NCBI RefSeq assembly: GCF_011386835.1
Contig: NC_088801.1
Location: 21,438,824-21,502,823, forward strand
From: Chrysemys picta bellii
Lineage: Eukaryota; Chordata; Testudines; Emydidae
Direction of reading: 5' to 3'
Length of the DNA: 64,000 bases
The translations under genes and the position numbers were made by a program. The notes beneath the pieces are model-generated. The model was not told where the DNA came from and did not search any database. It saw nothing but the letters and a program-made list of their open reading frames with translations. Positions 25,349 through 37,439 of this stretch are shown here, piece by piece (within the stretch, counting starts at the first letter, position 1; every line of letters starts with the position of its first letter).

Positions 25349-25760
25349 CATAAGAACATAAAAATGGCCATACTGGGTCAGACCAATCATTCATCTAGCC
25401 CAGTATCCTGTCTTCTGACAGTGGCCAATGCCAGGTGCCCCAGAGGGAATGAACAGAACAGGGAATCATCAAGTGATCCATCTCCTGTCACCCATTCCCA
25501 GCTTCTGGCAAACAGAGGCTAAGGCTTCAGAGCATGGTTTTGCATCCCTGCTCATCTTGGCTAAAAGCCATTGATGGTGCTATCCTTCATGCATTTACCG
25601 AGTTCTTTTTTGAACCCTGTTATAGTCTTGGCCTCCACAACATCCTCTAGCAAACAGTTCCACAGATTGAATTGTGTAGTGTGAAGAAATACTGCCTTTT
25701 CTTTGTTTTAAACCTGCTGCCTATTAATTTCATTTGGTGAACCCTATTTCTTGTGCTATG
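25349..25760 (-). mobile_element. CR1 LINE 3' end (second subfamily)
   Basis: The left end reads ACATAAGAACATAAAAATGG, then CCATACTGGGTCAGACCAAT, CCCAGTATCCTGTCTTCTGA and TTTTTTGAACCCTGTTATAG. This is the reverse complement of a widespread reptilian CR1 3' end whose tail is the GTTCTTATG repeat. It lies directly beside the 5' end of the older CR1 and in the same orientation. Confidence 0.85.
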
Positions 25761-25958
25761 AGAAGGAGTAAATGTGGGCTTTTATCACCTACCCCCTTTG
25801 AGCCCAATTTAAATCTTCTCTCACAAGTCGGTGTCCGAAGATGCTCTTCCCTTTCTTCATCAGATTGGCTCCATTTCTTCCCAGTATTCCTCCTTCAAGG
25901 AATAGCATTCCATTGTTGAGAAAACCAAATCCTTCTTTTTAATACATATGTATGTATG

Positions 25959-25996
25959 TTATATAATCAATTTTATATGATATAAAATTATATATG

Positions 25997-26028
<32 letters not shown>

Positions 26029-27332
26029 ATTAAAGCTGAGAAACTGATGTCATCATATGACTCCAACATGATGCAACTCCAACCTACCACATTTTGCATC
26101 GTTAACTGAAATGTGCTGTTCTGGGTTGGCTTAACAGTGTTCTGTACTTCTCTACGGAAACCGGACAACTGGGGCCAACATGCTCATCATGTTACTATTA
26201 TGGTGGACCAAAGTACATGTCAGCTGAATCTGAGGCCTGTGATGAGTTTCTTGCCAAAAGCAGAAGTTGCCTTTGGTTATGATGGCTTTAAATTGCTTGC
26301 AATATTCCTCTGGTAAATGTTCAATAAAACTGTTACATTTACTATATTAGTATGGTCATATTTTGACATGAAAGCTTGGTGATCTGCGATGCTGAATTGT
26401 AAGATTGCAACTCTTGTGACAGAAGAGATTGAGTTGCTTTTGATCCTCATTATAAGGAGTGGATTTTGCCTGGTGTTGTCTACTATGCTCATTACTGTCT
26501 CTACAATCAGCCTGTTTACAAGTAGGATGTGCTGTAGCTGGAGTCTGACAGATGGTCTTAGCAGGTTCCAATAGAGTCTCAGTCACAGGAAGAGCCACAC
26601 ATGTAGAAGCTGTTGTGTGTAGAATTTTCAGAAGTTTATGATGAGACTCCTGGCCCTCCGCTAACAGAATTTGAAGCGTGTCTGCAATACATTTAATTAG
26701 ATCCTAAAACTGCTTGAAATCTTCACCTATAGAGGCTGGTGGAAGTATTACAGCCTCATCTGGTAACAATGATGAAATATTTGTATGGGGTGTTACCTCC
26801 TTGTCAGTTCTTGCCTCTTGCTTGTCAGAAGTCTCCTCTAGTGGGTCAGGTTAATTTCTCCCTGAATGCTCTCCATGAGAGAAACTCAGAGTCCTCAAGA
26901 ATTCTTGGTGATAGAAAGCCCAGAGATCTCAATAAAGCCACTGAAGGGGCCCATAAGATATAGGAGGGGGCATCCATTATTGTTTAGACTAATGACACTG
27001 TGCTCAAGATTTTCTCTCACTGTAGGTGAATAGTCTCTAGTACAATAGACAAGGAATCCCTGGACAGAAATCTGAGAATCAGTGGAATCATCCTCAATAT
27101 AGTCCTGAGGAGATGTGCATAATGAAGATGGAGATAAATGGTCTTCCTGAATGGTAGGTGTTTGACAGGTAGGAGGCCTCTGTGAGAGATGTGGCCTCAG
27201 TGACTCAGAAAATCTTGGGATGGGCAAGTGTACAGTATTGGCAAGTAGTGGAGACTCCTGCTCCTCTGAGACGAAAAGATCTCTGGAATATCTAAATGCC
27301 TGTAGTACATGAGCTGAAGTTGGACGGGACAC
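25959..27332 (-). pseudogene. DIRS-like gag, second copy (decayed)
   Basis: Pieces in three frames align in order to a DIRS-type gag as I know it from reptiles. They are an N-terminal stretch rich in Pro, Ser and Thr (27332-26895); DEAVILPPASIGEDFKQF (about 26758-26705); CVALPVTETLLEPAKTICQ TPATAHPTCK in two parts (about 26600-26530); VAILQFSIADHQAFMSKYD (about 26410-26350); and MSGFRREVQNTV (26168-26130). At least three frameshifts separate them. The alternative is a gag of another LTR-type retroelement. The function is structural for the retroelement particle, and this copy cannot encode it. Confidence 0.6.
26002..26028. repeat. (CA)n microsatellite
   Basis: A pure AC/CA run of about 27 bases, preceded by TATATGTATATA, at the downstream end of the gag remnant. 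Confidence 0.9.
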
Positions 27333-27424
27333 TGTGCAGCGCCCTCTACCATCTCAGTGCCTTCCACTGCCTACCCAGAGATACAGAACAAAAAGATTCT
27401 GAAAAAAAAGGGGAAGGCAGACAG

Positions 27425-27514
27425 GAATGTGAATATGCAGACCCATCTCGAAGAACTCTGGTTACAAGTAAGTAACATTCATTTCTTTGAGTGGCTTTGT
27501 ATATTCACACTTGT
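27425..27514. repeat. Palindromic junction of two DIRS-like inverted ends
   Basis: The left half starts with GTGAATATGCAGACCCATCT and CGAAGAA. The right half is roughly its inverse, ending TTTGAGTGGC...TATTCACAC. A third copy, GTGTGAATATGCATAGCCAC, lies at 30328-30347 in inverted orientation to the right half. This gives two ends head to head plus one distal end. Confidence 0.6.
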
Positions 27515-27565
27515 TGGTAGTTTGATAAACAGGATGGAAAATAAGCTGGAGCAGGGAACAGAGTC

Positions 27566-28334
27566 CTAATTAAAGAGAAACCAATGCACTGCTCCACCAA
27601 ATCTACCATCAATCCTTGAAGCCAAATCAAGAGCATAATGTTCAGTAAAAGTATGCACAGAACTCCAAGTTAAAGTCCTGAAAATTTCAGTAACTGTGAC
27701 TTGCTTAAGACAAGCAAAAGATGCTGCCACAGCTCTGGTGTAATGAGATCGTACTGTTACAGGTAAAAGAACTTCTGCTAACATGTAACTTTACTAATAC
27801 ATTGTTTTAATCCATCTAAAAATAGTCTGGAAGTACACAATATAACCCATATGCTTCTTAGTATAAAACACAAATAATTTAGATTATTTTCAAAAACTTT
27901 TAGTACTATGCATATGATATGCAAGAGCTCTTCTTCCATCCAAAGTATGTAAAACAGATCCTGCCTTATTAGTATGTGGATTTGAAAAAAAAAGATACTG
28001 GCAGAGTAATTGTCTGATTGATGTGAAATTCAGAAACCACTTTTGGCAAAAACCTGGGATCAGGTCTAAGACCCATTTTATCTTTATGAAAAGACATAAA
28101 TGTCAGGTCAGCCATCAAGGCATTTAATTCACTCACCTTTCTGGCTGATATTATGGCCCTAATGAATGCTGTCTTGAAAGATAAATAATAGAAAGAAAAT
28201 TCAGCCAATGATTCAAAAAGTGGTTTCATGAGTGTAGATAGGATCAAATTAAGATCCCAAGGAGGGACAGGATTTCTCAAAGGATGATACATATTTGATA
28301 ACCCCTTCATAAACTTCTTAACCATATTATGCAT
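27566..28334 (-). pseudogene. DIRS-like tyrosine recombinase (decayed)
   Basis: The upstream piece (28334-27969) includes VKKFMKGLSNMYHPLRNPVP, PWDLNLILSTLMKPLFE, FKTAFIRAIISARKVSELNA and FLPKVVSEFHINQTITLP. These are the recombinase core as found in reptilian DIRS elements. The C-terminal piece (27784-27566) includes VRSHYTRAVAASFACLKQ and WSSVHTFTEHYALD, matching the region around the catalytic HxxR and the final Tyr of tyrosine recombinases. About 180 bases between them are frameshifted. It would integrate the circular DNA intermediate. The copy is broken and inactive. Confidence 0.65.
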
Positions 28335-28410
28335 GAACAGTGATCTACTATGAATGAAAGTATGCTAAGATTAGATATCTGCCAAATGAACTTTCCACGA
28401 TTATTTAGAT

Positions 28411-28713
28411 CAGTGGTTCTCAATCTTTCTAGACTACTGTACCCCTTTCAGAATTCTGATTTGTCTTGTGTACCCCAAGTTTCACCTCACTTAAAAACTA
28501 CTTGCTTACAAAATCAGACATAAAAATACAAAAGTGTCACAGCACACTATTACTGAAAAATTGCTTACTTTCTCATTTTATCTGTATGAAATTTTAGTTT
28601 GTACTGACTTTGATAGTGCTTTTTATGTAGCCTGTTGTAAAGCTAGGCAAATATATAGATGAGTTGATGTACCCCTTTGAAGACTTTTGTGTACCCCTGG
28701 TTGAGAACCATTC
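28411..28713. mobile_element. hAT-like element inserted in the DIRS-like remnant
   Basis: The ends CAGTGGTTCTCAA and TTGAGAACCATTC are inverted, with the CAGNGGTTCTCAA form of Charlie-type hAT ends. The 8-mer ATTTAGAT flanks both sides perfectly (28403-28410 and 28714-28721). The 303-bp interior repeats GTACCCC near both ends and has no transposase. Its position between RNase H and recombinase pieces shows that it came after the DIRS-like element. Confidence 0.9.
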
Positions 28714-28856
28714 ATTTAGATAACCACTCAATTTTTAAATGCATTACATATTCCAAACCAGAAACTATGGAAGCTTATACAAGAGAATCAAATTTTTCCT
28801 GCATCCAAGCCATGAATCCGCACCATTTCAAATACCACGTTCTGGAACTGTCCCTG

Positions 28857-29150
28857 CTAAGATGATCTGCAATTAAATTGTTCTTTTCTACTAAATGGAG
28901 AGCCATCGTATAAACGCTGTGGAGAATGCAACAGTCCTATAGTCTGATTGCATCTGTGAATAGCAGAGCAGAGTGAGCAGCCACATTGATTGTTATAATA
29001 CATAATGGATGTATTGGCCATTGCTACTTGCACTTTCCTCCCATGTAAGTGAGGAAGGAATAATCTGAGGGACAGACAAATAGCTCTTAACGCCAACATG
29101 TGGAAGTTCAAACGTTGCTCTTGAGAAGCTCAGTAAATTTGAACTGTTAG
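28857..29150 (-). pseudogene. DIRS-like RNase H fragment
   Basis: Minus-strand translation gives NFHMLALRAICLSLRLFLPH, VQVAMANTSIMYYNNQCG and SPQRLYDGSPFSRK. It fits the family pattern N..ELRA....FLP...G..V.V..DNT....Y.N.QGG of reverse-transcriptase-linked RNase H domains. The usual DNT is ANT here, so a catalytic Asp is lost. Part of a decayed retroelement. Confidence 0.55.
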
Positions 29151-29689
29151 ATGACTCAGATGCACCCTCCAACCATTGCTTGATGCATCTGACGTTACCC
29201 TTACCTATAATGAAGGGGGGTTGAACTGGACACCTGTGAGAATGCTATCCCTGTCTGACCACCATGTCAATGAGTTCAGAATGTTTCAAAGCATGTTGAC
29301 TAATATTTGAAGATTGTCCAGATCTGTCTGTAGACCTGAGGCATCCAATGCTGCACTGGCCTCATTCTGAGATGTACAAATGAAGTCATATAAGAAATAG
29401 CTGACATGAGACCTATGAGACTGAGAAATAAAATTACCTTTTGAATTTGACATGTTTGAATATTTAAAACATACTGCACTATTTAAAAAAAAATCTATCC
29501 TCTAGTACAAAGGCTTTCCTTGCTATTGAGTCCAATATGGAGCCTATTAATAAAATTATCTGAGTTATATGGAGATTCAACTCTATGACATTCTGAAGTA
29601 GTTATAGGTCTGAAAAAAGGGTGAATGTAAAATCAATATGACTTAATAGATTCCTTGCAAACAGCAGCATTCAACAGCCAATCATTTAA

Positions 29690-30130
29690 ATATATAAACA
29701 AAAATACCCTGCTTTCTCAAATGAGTCACTACTACAGAGAGGTGCTAAGACATACGGAAAGACATAGCCTGCTGCTGCTTTTGTTGATATTTTTGATTTG
29801 ACAAGAAATAATCCAAGGAAGATTACAGATATTACTACCATGATAACAGAAAGAAGGATTAGAAGAAGGCTCCTGATAAAAGAAATCAAATCCAAAGAGT
29901 GAGCCATCAATCTTGTCTCCGGCTTTTCTAGCAACTTATCTTTCTTGTCACTGAAAACACTATCTCCTTTGATGGGGAGATCTTCCACTTTAATTCTAGT
30001 ATTCAATGCCAGAGGAGAGGATCGAGGCCAAGCATGTCTCCTCACAGTAACTACAGAAGCCAAAGCTTTAGAAGAAGAGTCCAAGGCATCAAATGAAGCC
30101 CTGATAATGTGCCATGTTTTGAACCTCTAT
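29690..30130 (-). pseudogene. DIRS-like gag C-terminal fragment, first copy
   Basis: The piece MDSSSKALASVVTVRRHAWP, LNTRIKVEDLPIKGDSVFSD and KDKLLEK resembles the C-terminal gag segment that in the second copy is reduced to SGFRREVQNTV. The following hydrophobic, repetitive stretch (29900-29690) is probably frameshifted. The gag N-terminus is missing because the inverted end lies only ~250 bp upstream. Confidence 0.5.
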
Positions 30131-30245
30131 TAAGATCTCATTTGCCAGTCTCCTTTTGTCATCCATCAAATCCTACATAATTGCCACAGGTGGAATTGAC
30201 AGTGGGCTATAACAGCTTTGTAATTTGCCACACTCATACCGAGAG

Positions 30246-30259
30246 TGGGGGGGGGGGGG
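30246..30259. repeat. (G)14 homopolymer
   Basis: A run of about 14 G after CGAGAGT. Long enough to be length-polymorphic and a likely sequencing weak point. Confidence 0.9.
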
Positions 30260-32911
30260 ATGCTTTAACGGACACTCCTTGGAGAACATTCTACCATTAG
30301 GCAACAGTAGGCAGCACAAAACCCAATGTGTGAATATGCATAGCCACTCAAAGAAGGATGATTACTTTTACTTTTAGTCTTCATATCTGTCATTATATGG
30401 TTATAATTTTACACTCTAATGTCCAGAGATATTGTTCTGAAATCTGTCTGATAAAAACCTAAAATTCCAAAATTAAATTAGGTTTGTCCAGATTTATGGA
30501 CTCAAATTAGGGAACATCTTTCTGCTGTGACTAATTATGACAATCAAGGATTGTCTTAGTGTTACACTGGGAAATAAATTAATTAGAAAATTGGATTGTA
30601 AATAATAAATCAATCTGTGAGTCATGGGGAAAAAAGAGCAGGTAAGATGTGCTAGTTCATTGACAATAAAAACGATCCCTGAACCAACAGATTTGCTTGT
30701 ATAATTATTGTTAACAAAGGATATCTGCCTTATTTAGTTCCTATGGAGCTCTTTTATCACACCTACAATATTAAAGGCATCCAGGTGGCTGACAACATAG
30801 GAAAAAGAAAAAAAAATGCTTCCAAATTCAGATTAGTGTTACAGTAAGATTTTGGGCATTGTAGTTAATGAGAAGTGGATATAATAAAAGCTGACAAAAA
30901 TGTTGGCATTGATTTAACCTTTATCTATGTTTCGACAAATGGCATGCCCTGGCAGAAGAACCAAAGTATCTACAGTCATTTTTTTTAATATAGTTATATA
31001 TGACAAACAGAAATTAAGGTGGAAAGACAGTTCTTTTGAATCATTAGCTCTCCTTGAGAATCCCAGAGGTGAACCAGAAAAACTGCCAATTACATTGGTC
31101 ACTGTGATGATTAAATCCTAATATGACAGTTGCTCAATAAGATGTACCATTCCTGTGGAAGGATTAGAAAGATGTAAATGCCAAGTGTTTTATACCTAAT
31201 TATATTTTTCCCTCCATTCTTCTTTCTTCTTATACCAGTAATAATGTTTTCACTTCTGCATTTAATAGAAAATGCTAAATAAACAATTGCAAAAGTCCTC
31301 AGAAATTATCAGAACTGTCACTCAACATCAAAATGAACCAAACTAGTTTTGAGGATTGAAAAATGTTTGGTTAATGTCAAACAAATTAAATAATGTATAC
31401 TTAAACTTTCTGGGTGTGATCCACCCTGTTTTCTCCATCTGATAGTCCCTCCAATTTCAAAACAAGTTCTTCATTCAGAAAGCTTAAGGTCTAAACTCCT
31501 GGCTGTATTTAGGACTCAAAGACAAGTATCCAAATACTGCATGAAAGACTATTCCGTTTTTACAGCTACACCTGCCAAAATCCAAAGTACTGAAAAGTGC
31601 TGGATACAACCTAATCTCGTAATATTTCCAGCTAAAAGAGGAACAGATACATTAGAACACATTTTGAATAAGCATCATAAGAACCTCAGGAATGTTAGCC
31701 CAATAGACTCTCAAAATCTTTATAGGGTCTCTCATTGTTCAAACCAATGAACCCAAATAACACAGAGATCAAAGAAAATATCAAAAGTCCTGAAAACAAA
31801 TATGAACCATAATAATACAGCCATTTTGAAGGCTTGTAAAAATGCAAGAGAAACAAAACATGAAAAATTTTGATATGAGAGTGAGTTTCTCAGATAATCA
31901 CACGAACGAGGAGGGTAATCAGCCCAAAGGTAGTCACAAAACAGTGGGGAAAAGCAAAAAACACAGTCTGGCTCTGAAGTACTTCAGCCTGCAACCCTGC
32001 TCTTTTTACTCCAGTGGGATGTCATAACACAGACTCCAGAATTAAAATAAATGGCTACATTCAGATTCAAATTAAAAGGTTTCAAGGTTAATGCATATAG
32101 AGCATTAAATACAGTGGATTAAATCAGTGGTAGCCTAAATGACAAAACATATGAAATGAATTCTAAGCAAGTAGTCAAAGAAAGGGTGACAATGGAATTG
32201 CTGAAGAGACTCCTAGGCTGCCAATATCTCATGAAACAGTAGAACAATGCAGAAATTAGACTGTTCTGTGGCATCAGCTGTGAACTGTTTCCAAGGCCCT
32301 TACTGTTCAGCTACCAGGCATTTCAAGAATAAAATGTTTTAAAGACAGTTTTTATTTTCTGACATCCCCTCCCCATTTACTGCTTTTAAAATTATTATCC
32401 TGTTTCTTAACATTTGCATTAGTTTTTAACTGCTACACTGAGATTTTGCTTAAGATCTAACGTAGGACAGGATTCCATTTTAATTCAGTAAAAATGGGGC
32501 TATGTTCTAAAGTCATAATGACACAGTTACCTTGCATCCAATTCGTAGTACACATATAAAAATGCTGTATTATGTAATATGTATTGGGTTAATCCTCTTA
32601 TTCAAATGGTACACTGAAGTATTTACAACTAGTTAGCAATTCCTTCAGTTCTATATTTGCATGAATATGTTGGTTTGTGCCTTATCACAAGCCTAATGCT
32701 GTCAAATATAGTCAAAGATGTGTAAGCCAAACAGCCTAGCTTTAGTATCATGCCATATGGTAGATATAGATAGGTGGATAGATAGATATAAATTCATCAA
32801 ATATACAATTGTATTTTTATCTTGATAATAACCTAATACAATTATTTGCTTAAATTATTGATATTATTACATACATGCAACATACATGAGCATGAAATAT
32901 GCAACAACTAT

Positions 32912-33046
32912 GAGCCACATTTTCAAAAGGGCTCAGCAAACAATAACTCCTATATTGGCATTGCTCTCAGTGTAAGTAATTGGGTGCTAAGTTGTTCTGA
33001 AACCATGTTCCAACTCTAGCATTGAGCTCTTTTGAAAATCTGACTC
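32912..33046. repeat. Foldback repeat with TTTTCAAAAG core ends
   Basis: GAGCCACATTTTCAAAAGGG at the left and GAGCTCTTTTGAAAATCTGA at the right are inverted. The middle contains TAATTGGGTGCTAAGTTG. A decayed MITE-like element. Confidence 0.6.
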
Positions 33047-33332
33047 GAAATCGACTCCATCCATATTTTAGGTAACTGTGTTCAATTTTATGGTCTACAT
33101 TAGTAGAAAAAGCCTTGAACCATCTTGGTCCATGACTTTGGGAGTGGATCAGAGTACCTGAAAAAGTGCCTGGACTAAGGGGTAGACTGTTATGCGAAAG
33201 CTGATAGCCTTGAACACTGTGTGACAAATGTGATGGCACTTGGTAGTAAATGTACCCCAAAATATGGTCTATGAATTGAATTTCTGAATGGGTGTGTTGG
33301 AATGTCTCAGAGGGGAAAAGACAATTTAAGTG

Positions 33333-33354
33333 CACACACACACACACACACACA
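33333..33354. repeat. (CA)n microsatellite
   Basis: About 22 bases of CA dinucleotides inside ordinary intron. The 128-codon minus-strand frame that begins in it is an artefact. Confidence 0.9.
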
Positions 33355-33478
33355 AGACTAGTGATTGAAAGCCATTAAGGCTGAATGGGACTAAATGCTA
33401 AACAATGGAACCCTCTTTTAGATAGACTCACTGGCAGACTGGAAAACACTAGTCTGAGACTTCATACTTTGGTGTCCT

Positions 33479-34040
33479 GTCACAAAAATAATTCATCAAT
33501 ACAGTAATTGGGCCCCGGCATACAAAAGGGCAGTGGGGCTTTGAGAAAATGGTGGCTCAGAATGAGAGAGATATTTTCTGGAAGACAAAATAGGATCAGG
33601 AAGGGACCTGAGAACGCCCTGACTTTTTAAAACAATGTAAATTCAATCTGTTCTTTTCCTGTAACTCAAGAGGAAAGCCCATCTAACTTTGCTTGTAGTG
33701 AAGTGTAAGATCAGATGAGACTATAAATGTTCTCGTAGGCTGTTTGCTGTTTCTAAATCATTTTCTCTATTGCTTTGTTCCATTTCCTAATAAACATACT
33801 GATTTTAAGAAGGATGTTGGTCACTATATCACTGGTCACAGACTCCCAAAGGAAGAAATGCAGGTGTCCAGCCAGACCTGCATGATAATAAAGAACTGAG
33901 TTTGATGGGACATTATACCGAGATTAAGAAATTCCACTGCAAAACAAGTAAAGGCATAAGGCTTAACACCTAGGGGGGTGCGGTATACTCCGAGAGACCA
34001 GTAAAGGGACAGAGGTGCAATCAGCCTGTAACTGTGACAA
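33479..34040 (+). mobile_element. Possible solo LTR (tentative)
   Basis: The stretch starts TGTCACAAAAAT and ends CTGTAACTGTGACA, so the ends are TGTCAC/GTGACA inverted. There are polyA-like signals (AATAAACATAC near 33789, AATAAAG near 33886). No target duplication is visible (TGTCC versus ATCAC), which keeps confidence low. Confidence 0.3.
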
Positions 34041-35269
34041 TCACTAACTTAATATGTTGACTGCGGCTGAACAAGGCTTATTTTAGAGGCATGGTATAAT
34101 AATCAATAGGCATAACATATGATGAATATTACAGATATTTAACACATAGATGAATGTTACAGCATTTCATTTCATTTTAGGTTCAGTTATGCTTGAAAAT
34201 TATATTGAGTGCCTCATATAAAAAATTAAATAGATGAGCCACCACGTGGGAGACTTTGAGCTTCTATGGAAACTGGAAGCATTATTCTACTTTTATTCCA
34301 GACAAAGAATGATAGCCCTATCTGATTCTGTTCTTTTGAAGATCGTTACACACATTCTTAATATATTGATCAAACAGTTCCACAAGTTCGTATTTGTATC
34401 TAAAACTATACCAGATACTGTTATTTTGTTATACTGTAACTATCCTTTGGAGGGGTTCTCAGATCTGAGTTTCTGCTATTTAAACTCCAACTAAATCTAT
34501 GCCTGGGTCGGTATTTCATATTTTGCTCTTACAATAATCCCTACTTTGTGTTGTAGACAAGTAATGAGAACCCAAGTCATTTCTTCACTGAACATAATTG
34601 TAAACTAACCTGTGAGCTAAGAATCACATTATCTGAACCACATCCATGTTTTTTTCTTTATGACCTTTTATTTGAGGAGAAAAACTTCTCCTCTGATTTA
34701 AGTTGTGGTGTATGGTTCCCCCTACTGGTCAATCAATGCAGCACAGCAGAGCATCATTGTACAGTCTCAGCTGACTGAGCCACTGAATTATGCTGTAGTG
34801 GAGCTGATGAAGATCAAGGAGGAGGAAAAGAAAATTACAAAAGAAAAAAGACATAAAATGTTTCTGGGCTCGCCGGCCACTGAGAAAAGGTAGCTACAAC
34901 AATAACTTTAATATGATTGAACAAAAAATAGGTATTATGCACTGTATTTCAAGATTCTTTTCACATGTATGGAAAAACTGTCAATCCAGAAAGACTGTGT
35001 GAACACACATCCAATAACTGTAGCTAGATATAATATTCTGAGTCAATGTAGTTGGCAGGCAGGAACAAGGAGATGATGAATTTAATGATCCTATAAGGGG
35101 CTGAAACCTCATGAAATATGTTTATATCACCCAATATTTTCATTGTCTTTGAATCCAGCTGTTTTCCTCCGAATATTGAGGAAGCATGAGAAAAATATTC
35201 AGTATACATAACTATTGTGAAATACTGTTTGGTTTGAAACCTTGTAGAGAAGTTACATATTGTCAATAC

Positions 35270-35459
35270 CTTGCTGCTTGTAGCGATCATAAATCTGAAG
35301 TCCAAAGAGAGGTGGTCTCTCACTTCTTAGTAGCGTTACATTCCTCATCATCAGATCCAACTGAAAAATAGAGCCATTCATATAATCTGTCCAGAAAATA
35401 TAATTTCCATGATGTGATAGCCCAAAAGGATGATTCAGCTCCTTCCCATTGTAGACTAC
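35270..35459 (-). CDS. LRP1B: LRP1B exon: last blade of YWTD propeller
   Basis: This 190-bp exon starts in phase 0 and ends one base into a Gly codon. It codes for [20 protein letters not shown], the YWTD-class motif IFWTDYMNG, then SIFQLDL and [16 protein letters not shown], the end of the propeller before the EGF-like module. In the protein this closes the six-bladed propeller that sits above the EGF-like module and helps release ligand at low pH. The acceptor TTTAATTGCAG precedes base 35459; the donor GTATTG follows base 35270. The frame stays open beyond the donor into the intron for a few codons. MRNVTLL gives a potential N-glycosylation sequon. Confidence 0.95.
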
Positions 35460-36120
35460 CTGCAATTAAATAATGTGAACTGAATACTGGTCAGAATTGA
35501 AATTTTTTAGTATACATGTCAGACTTGGGAAGAGAAGACAGAAAGCTCAGAAATGAGCAACTCTGTCCATACACATAAAGATTTCATTCATAACATACAG
35601 TAAAATCAAAGTTTGATTCTAATAGACTTGATATTCCAATATCCCCAATGTTTTTCAGACATTTTAATACACTCTAAATAGAGGCTCTACTCTGATAATC
35701 CACGTGCATCCTTTTTTTTTTTGTCTTGAGTTTCTACCATGTGGCTTTATGGGTGGCATTGGTATATCACTTGGTTATTTACCTTCTTCCAGTGACCTAC
35801 AGTCATTGCTTTCACTATTGTTAAATGGAACTGAGTTATTGAAGTTGGAGGAGAATACACATCATGGTCCCTGAAATAAGGCAACCTTTCAAATTAAATG
35901 TATCTTCCATGAATACCTGCAACTTTCCTAGTCACTGGAGTTATGTGTAAAATCCAGTTCAGAGGCTGAAGAGTTGCTGTAAAACTCACTTCACAGCCAC
36001 TACTCCAGTCTCAGGACTGCCTTGGTGACAAATGCAGCTCCTCACATAAGAGGGTCTGCCTTATATAGAGGCAGTTAAAAAACATGATTTTTTTTCCTCT
36101 GTAAAGTTTTGATGAAAATG

Positions 36121-36586
36121 GGGGGGGGGTATTTTAATCTAAACTTTCAACACAAAATTTTGACTTTTGGCAGAAATTAAAATACCAAAATTTATGTCCA
36201 CACCCCAAAATATGTCTTTTTTGTTAATGCCTCTACAGTGCCTCATGAGAATCGTATTTGGGTTCCTCAAGCTACCATTCTCCTCTATCGGCTGAGTTCC
36301 CTTGTCGGACAACATTTCCCATGATGCATCACTGTCTCCCTTCTTGGAAAGGGAAAGCAGTGCATCATGGAAGTCTCTGGCCATCCAGCTTCATAGAAAA
36401 TGTAGTTCAACTGGGTAGCCTGGCCAATAGAGAAGAATGGGGAGCTAAGGCATTCAAATGACAATTCTCATGTGCAGCATTTCCAAATCAAAACATTTTG
36501 ATTTTCAGGCATTCATTTGCACAATGACAAAAGCTAAATTTTCCACAAAAACATAGTTTCAACAGATAATTTTAAACCATCCCCCC
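36121..36586. repeat. Large foldback element (about 470 bp)
   Basis: Three nested arm pairs can be seen. The outermost is GGGGGGTATTTTAATC (36121-) against GATAATTTTAAACCATCCCCCC (to 36586). Next is CATGAGAATCGTATTTGG (36243-) against CAAATGACAATTCTCATG (to 36474). The innermost is CCCATGATGCATCACTG (36319-) against CAGTGCATCATGG (to 36370). The apex is CTTTCC/GGAAAG-rich. It is non-coding and of MITE or foldback type. Confidence 0.75.
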
Positions 36587-37439
36587 TGGTGAATCTGTGT
36601 AGTCTTCTTTACCCACTGTAATTCCCCACTGTACTGGCACACAAGTAAAATGTGTAAAGTCTGCTGAATAGGCACTTACTTACTCCAATTCTGAATTTGG
36701 TCCATAATCTGCCATATTTAATGTTAAAATACTTAATACCAAACACAAAGGTAAGTGTACCTGGTAATTACCAATGACCATTTAAGAACCAAACATTTCA
36801 TCCAAATCTTAATTGTATCAACAACACTTTTAAAAAGAATGAGAGAGATCTTTGAGTGCAGCCAAGCTATACTCAGAACAAGACCTGCAGAGGGAGATGC
36901 TCCATTGCATTCTCCCAAACTAGGTGATGGGCAGAGGCCAATTCAGCCCTCAGTAAAAGTTAAAGCAACCTCAAGGCTAGTCCAACCTTTACCAGCTGCA
37001 ATGGCTTCCTAGGAGCTTTTCTGTTAACCCAGGATTGGTAGGATGCAAGGCTCTATGACCATGCTTTTCCTACCCCCAACATATCCTTTATGCTGGGGCA
37101 GGTGGTGGAGTTGCGGGAGGAAGAAAAAGCAGAAAAGAGCACCCCAACTGTGCTGTTGGAGCAACCCCTTGACACTGCTGCAGGATCTGTGATTGTGTAG
37201 ATCCTGTGGCCCTCACACGCTGCTCAAGGGTGCAGACAGTGTGTGTGCTATTCCATCCCATACTCTGAGGCAGTGACTATTGAGGGGAATGCCCTGGTCC
37301 CTGTTTTTTTATGGGGTTGGATTTCACTTTTCCATCCTTAGATAGATAAGAATTTCACCACAAACTATTAGGCTTTGGAACAGGTTTCCACAAGTGGGTG
37401 TTGTGCCCTTGACCACTGAGTCACTGCAACTTCCTCCAG

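Larger units (their letters stand above)
25900..30380 (-). mobile_element. DIRS-like retroelement remnants, composite
   Basis: DIRS elements encode gag, RT-RNase H and a tyrosine recombinase and end in inverted repeats. Reading the minus strand from right to left: an inverted-end sequence (30328-30378), a gag C-terminal piece (30084-29900), a large RT loss, an RNase H piece (29111-28857), a hAT insertion, recombinase pieces (28334-27566), a palindromic end-junction (27425-27514), then a second gag region (27332-25960). The second gag follows the recombinase instead of preceding it. That is what a head-to-tail pair or an insertion from a circle would give. Both copies are full of stops. Confidence 0.65.

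Noticed and set aside
33479..34040. Firm call of a solo LTR
   Set aside because: The ends TGTCAC/GTGACA are suggestive, but the flanking five bases do not match, so I kept it only as a tentative feature.
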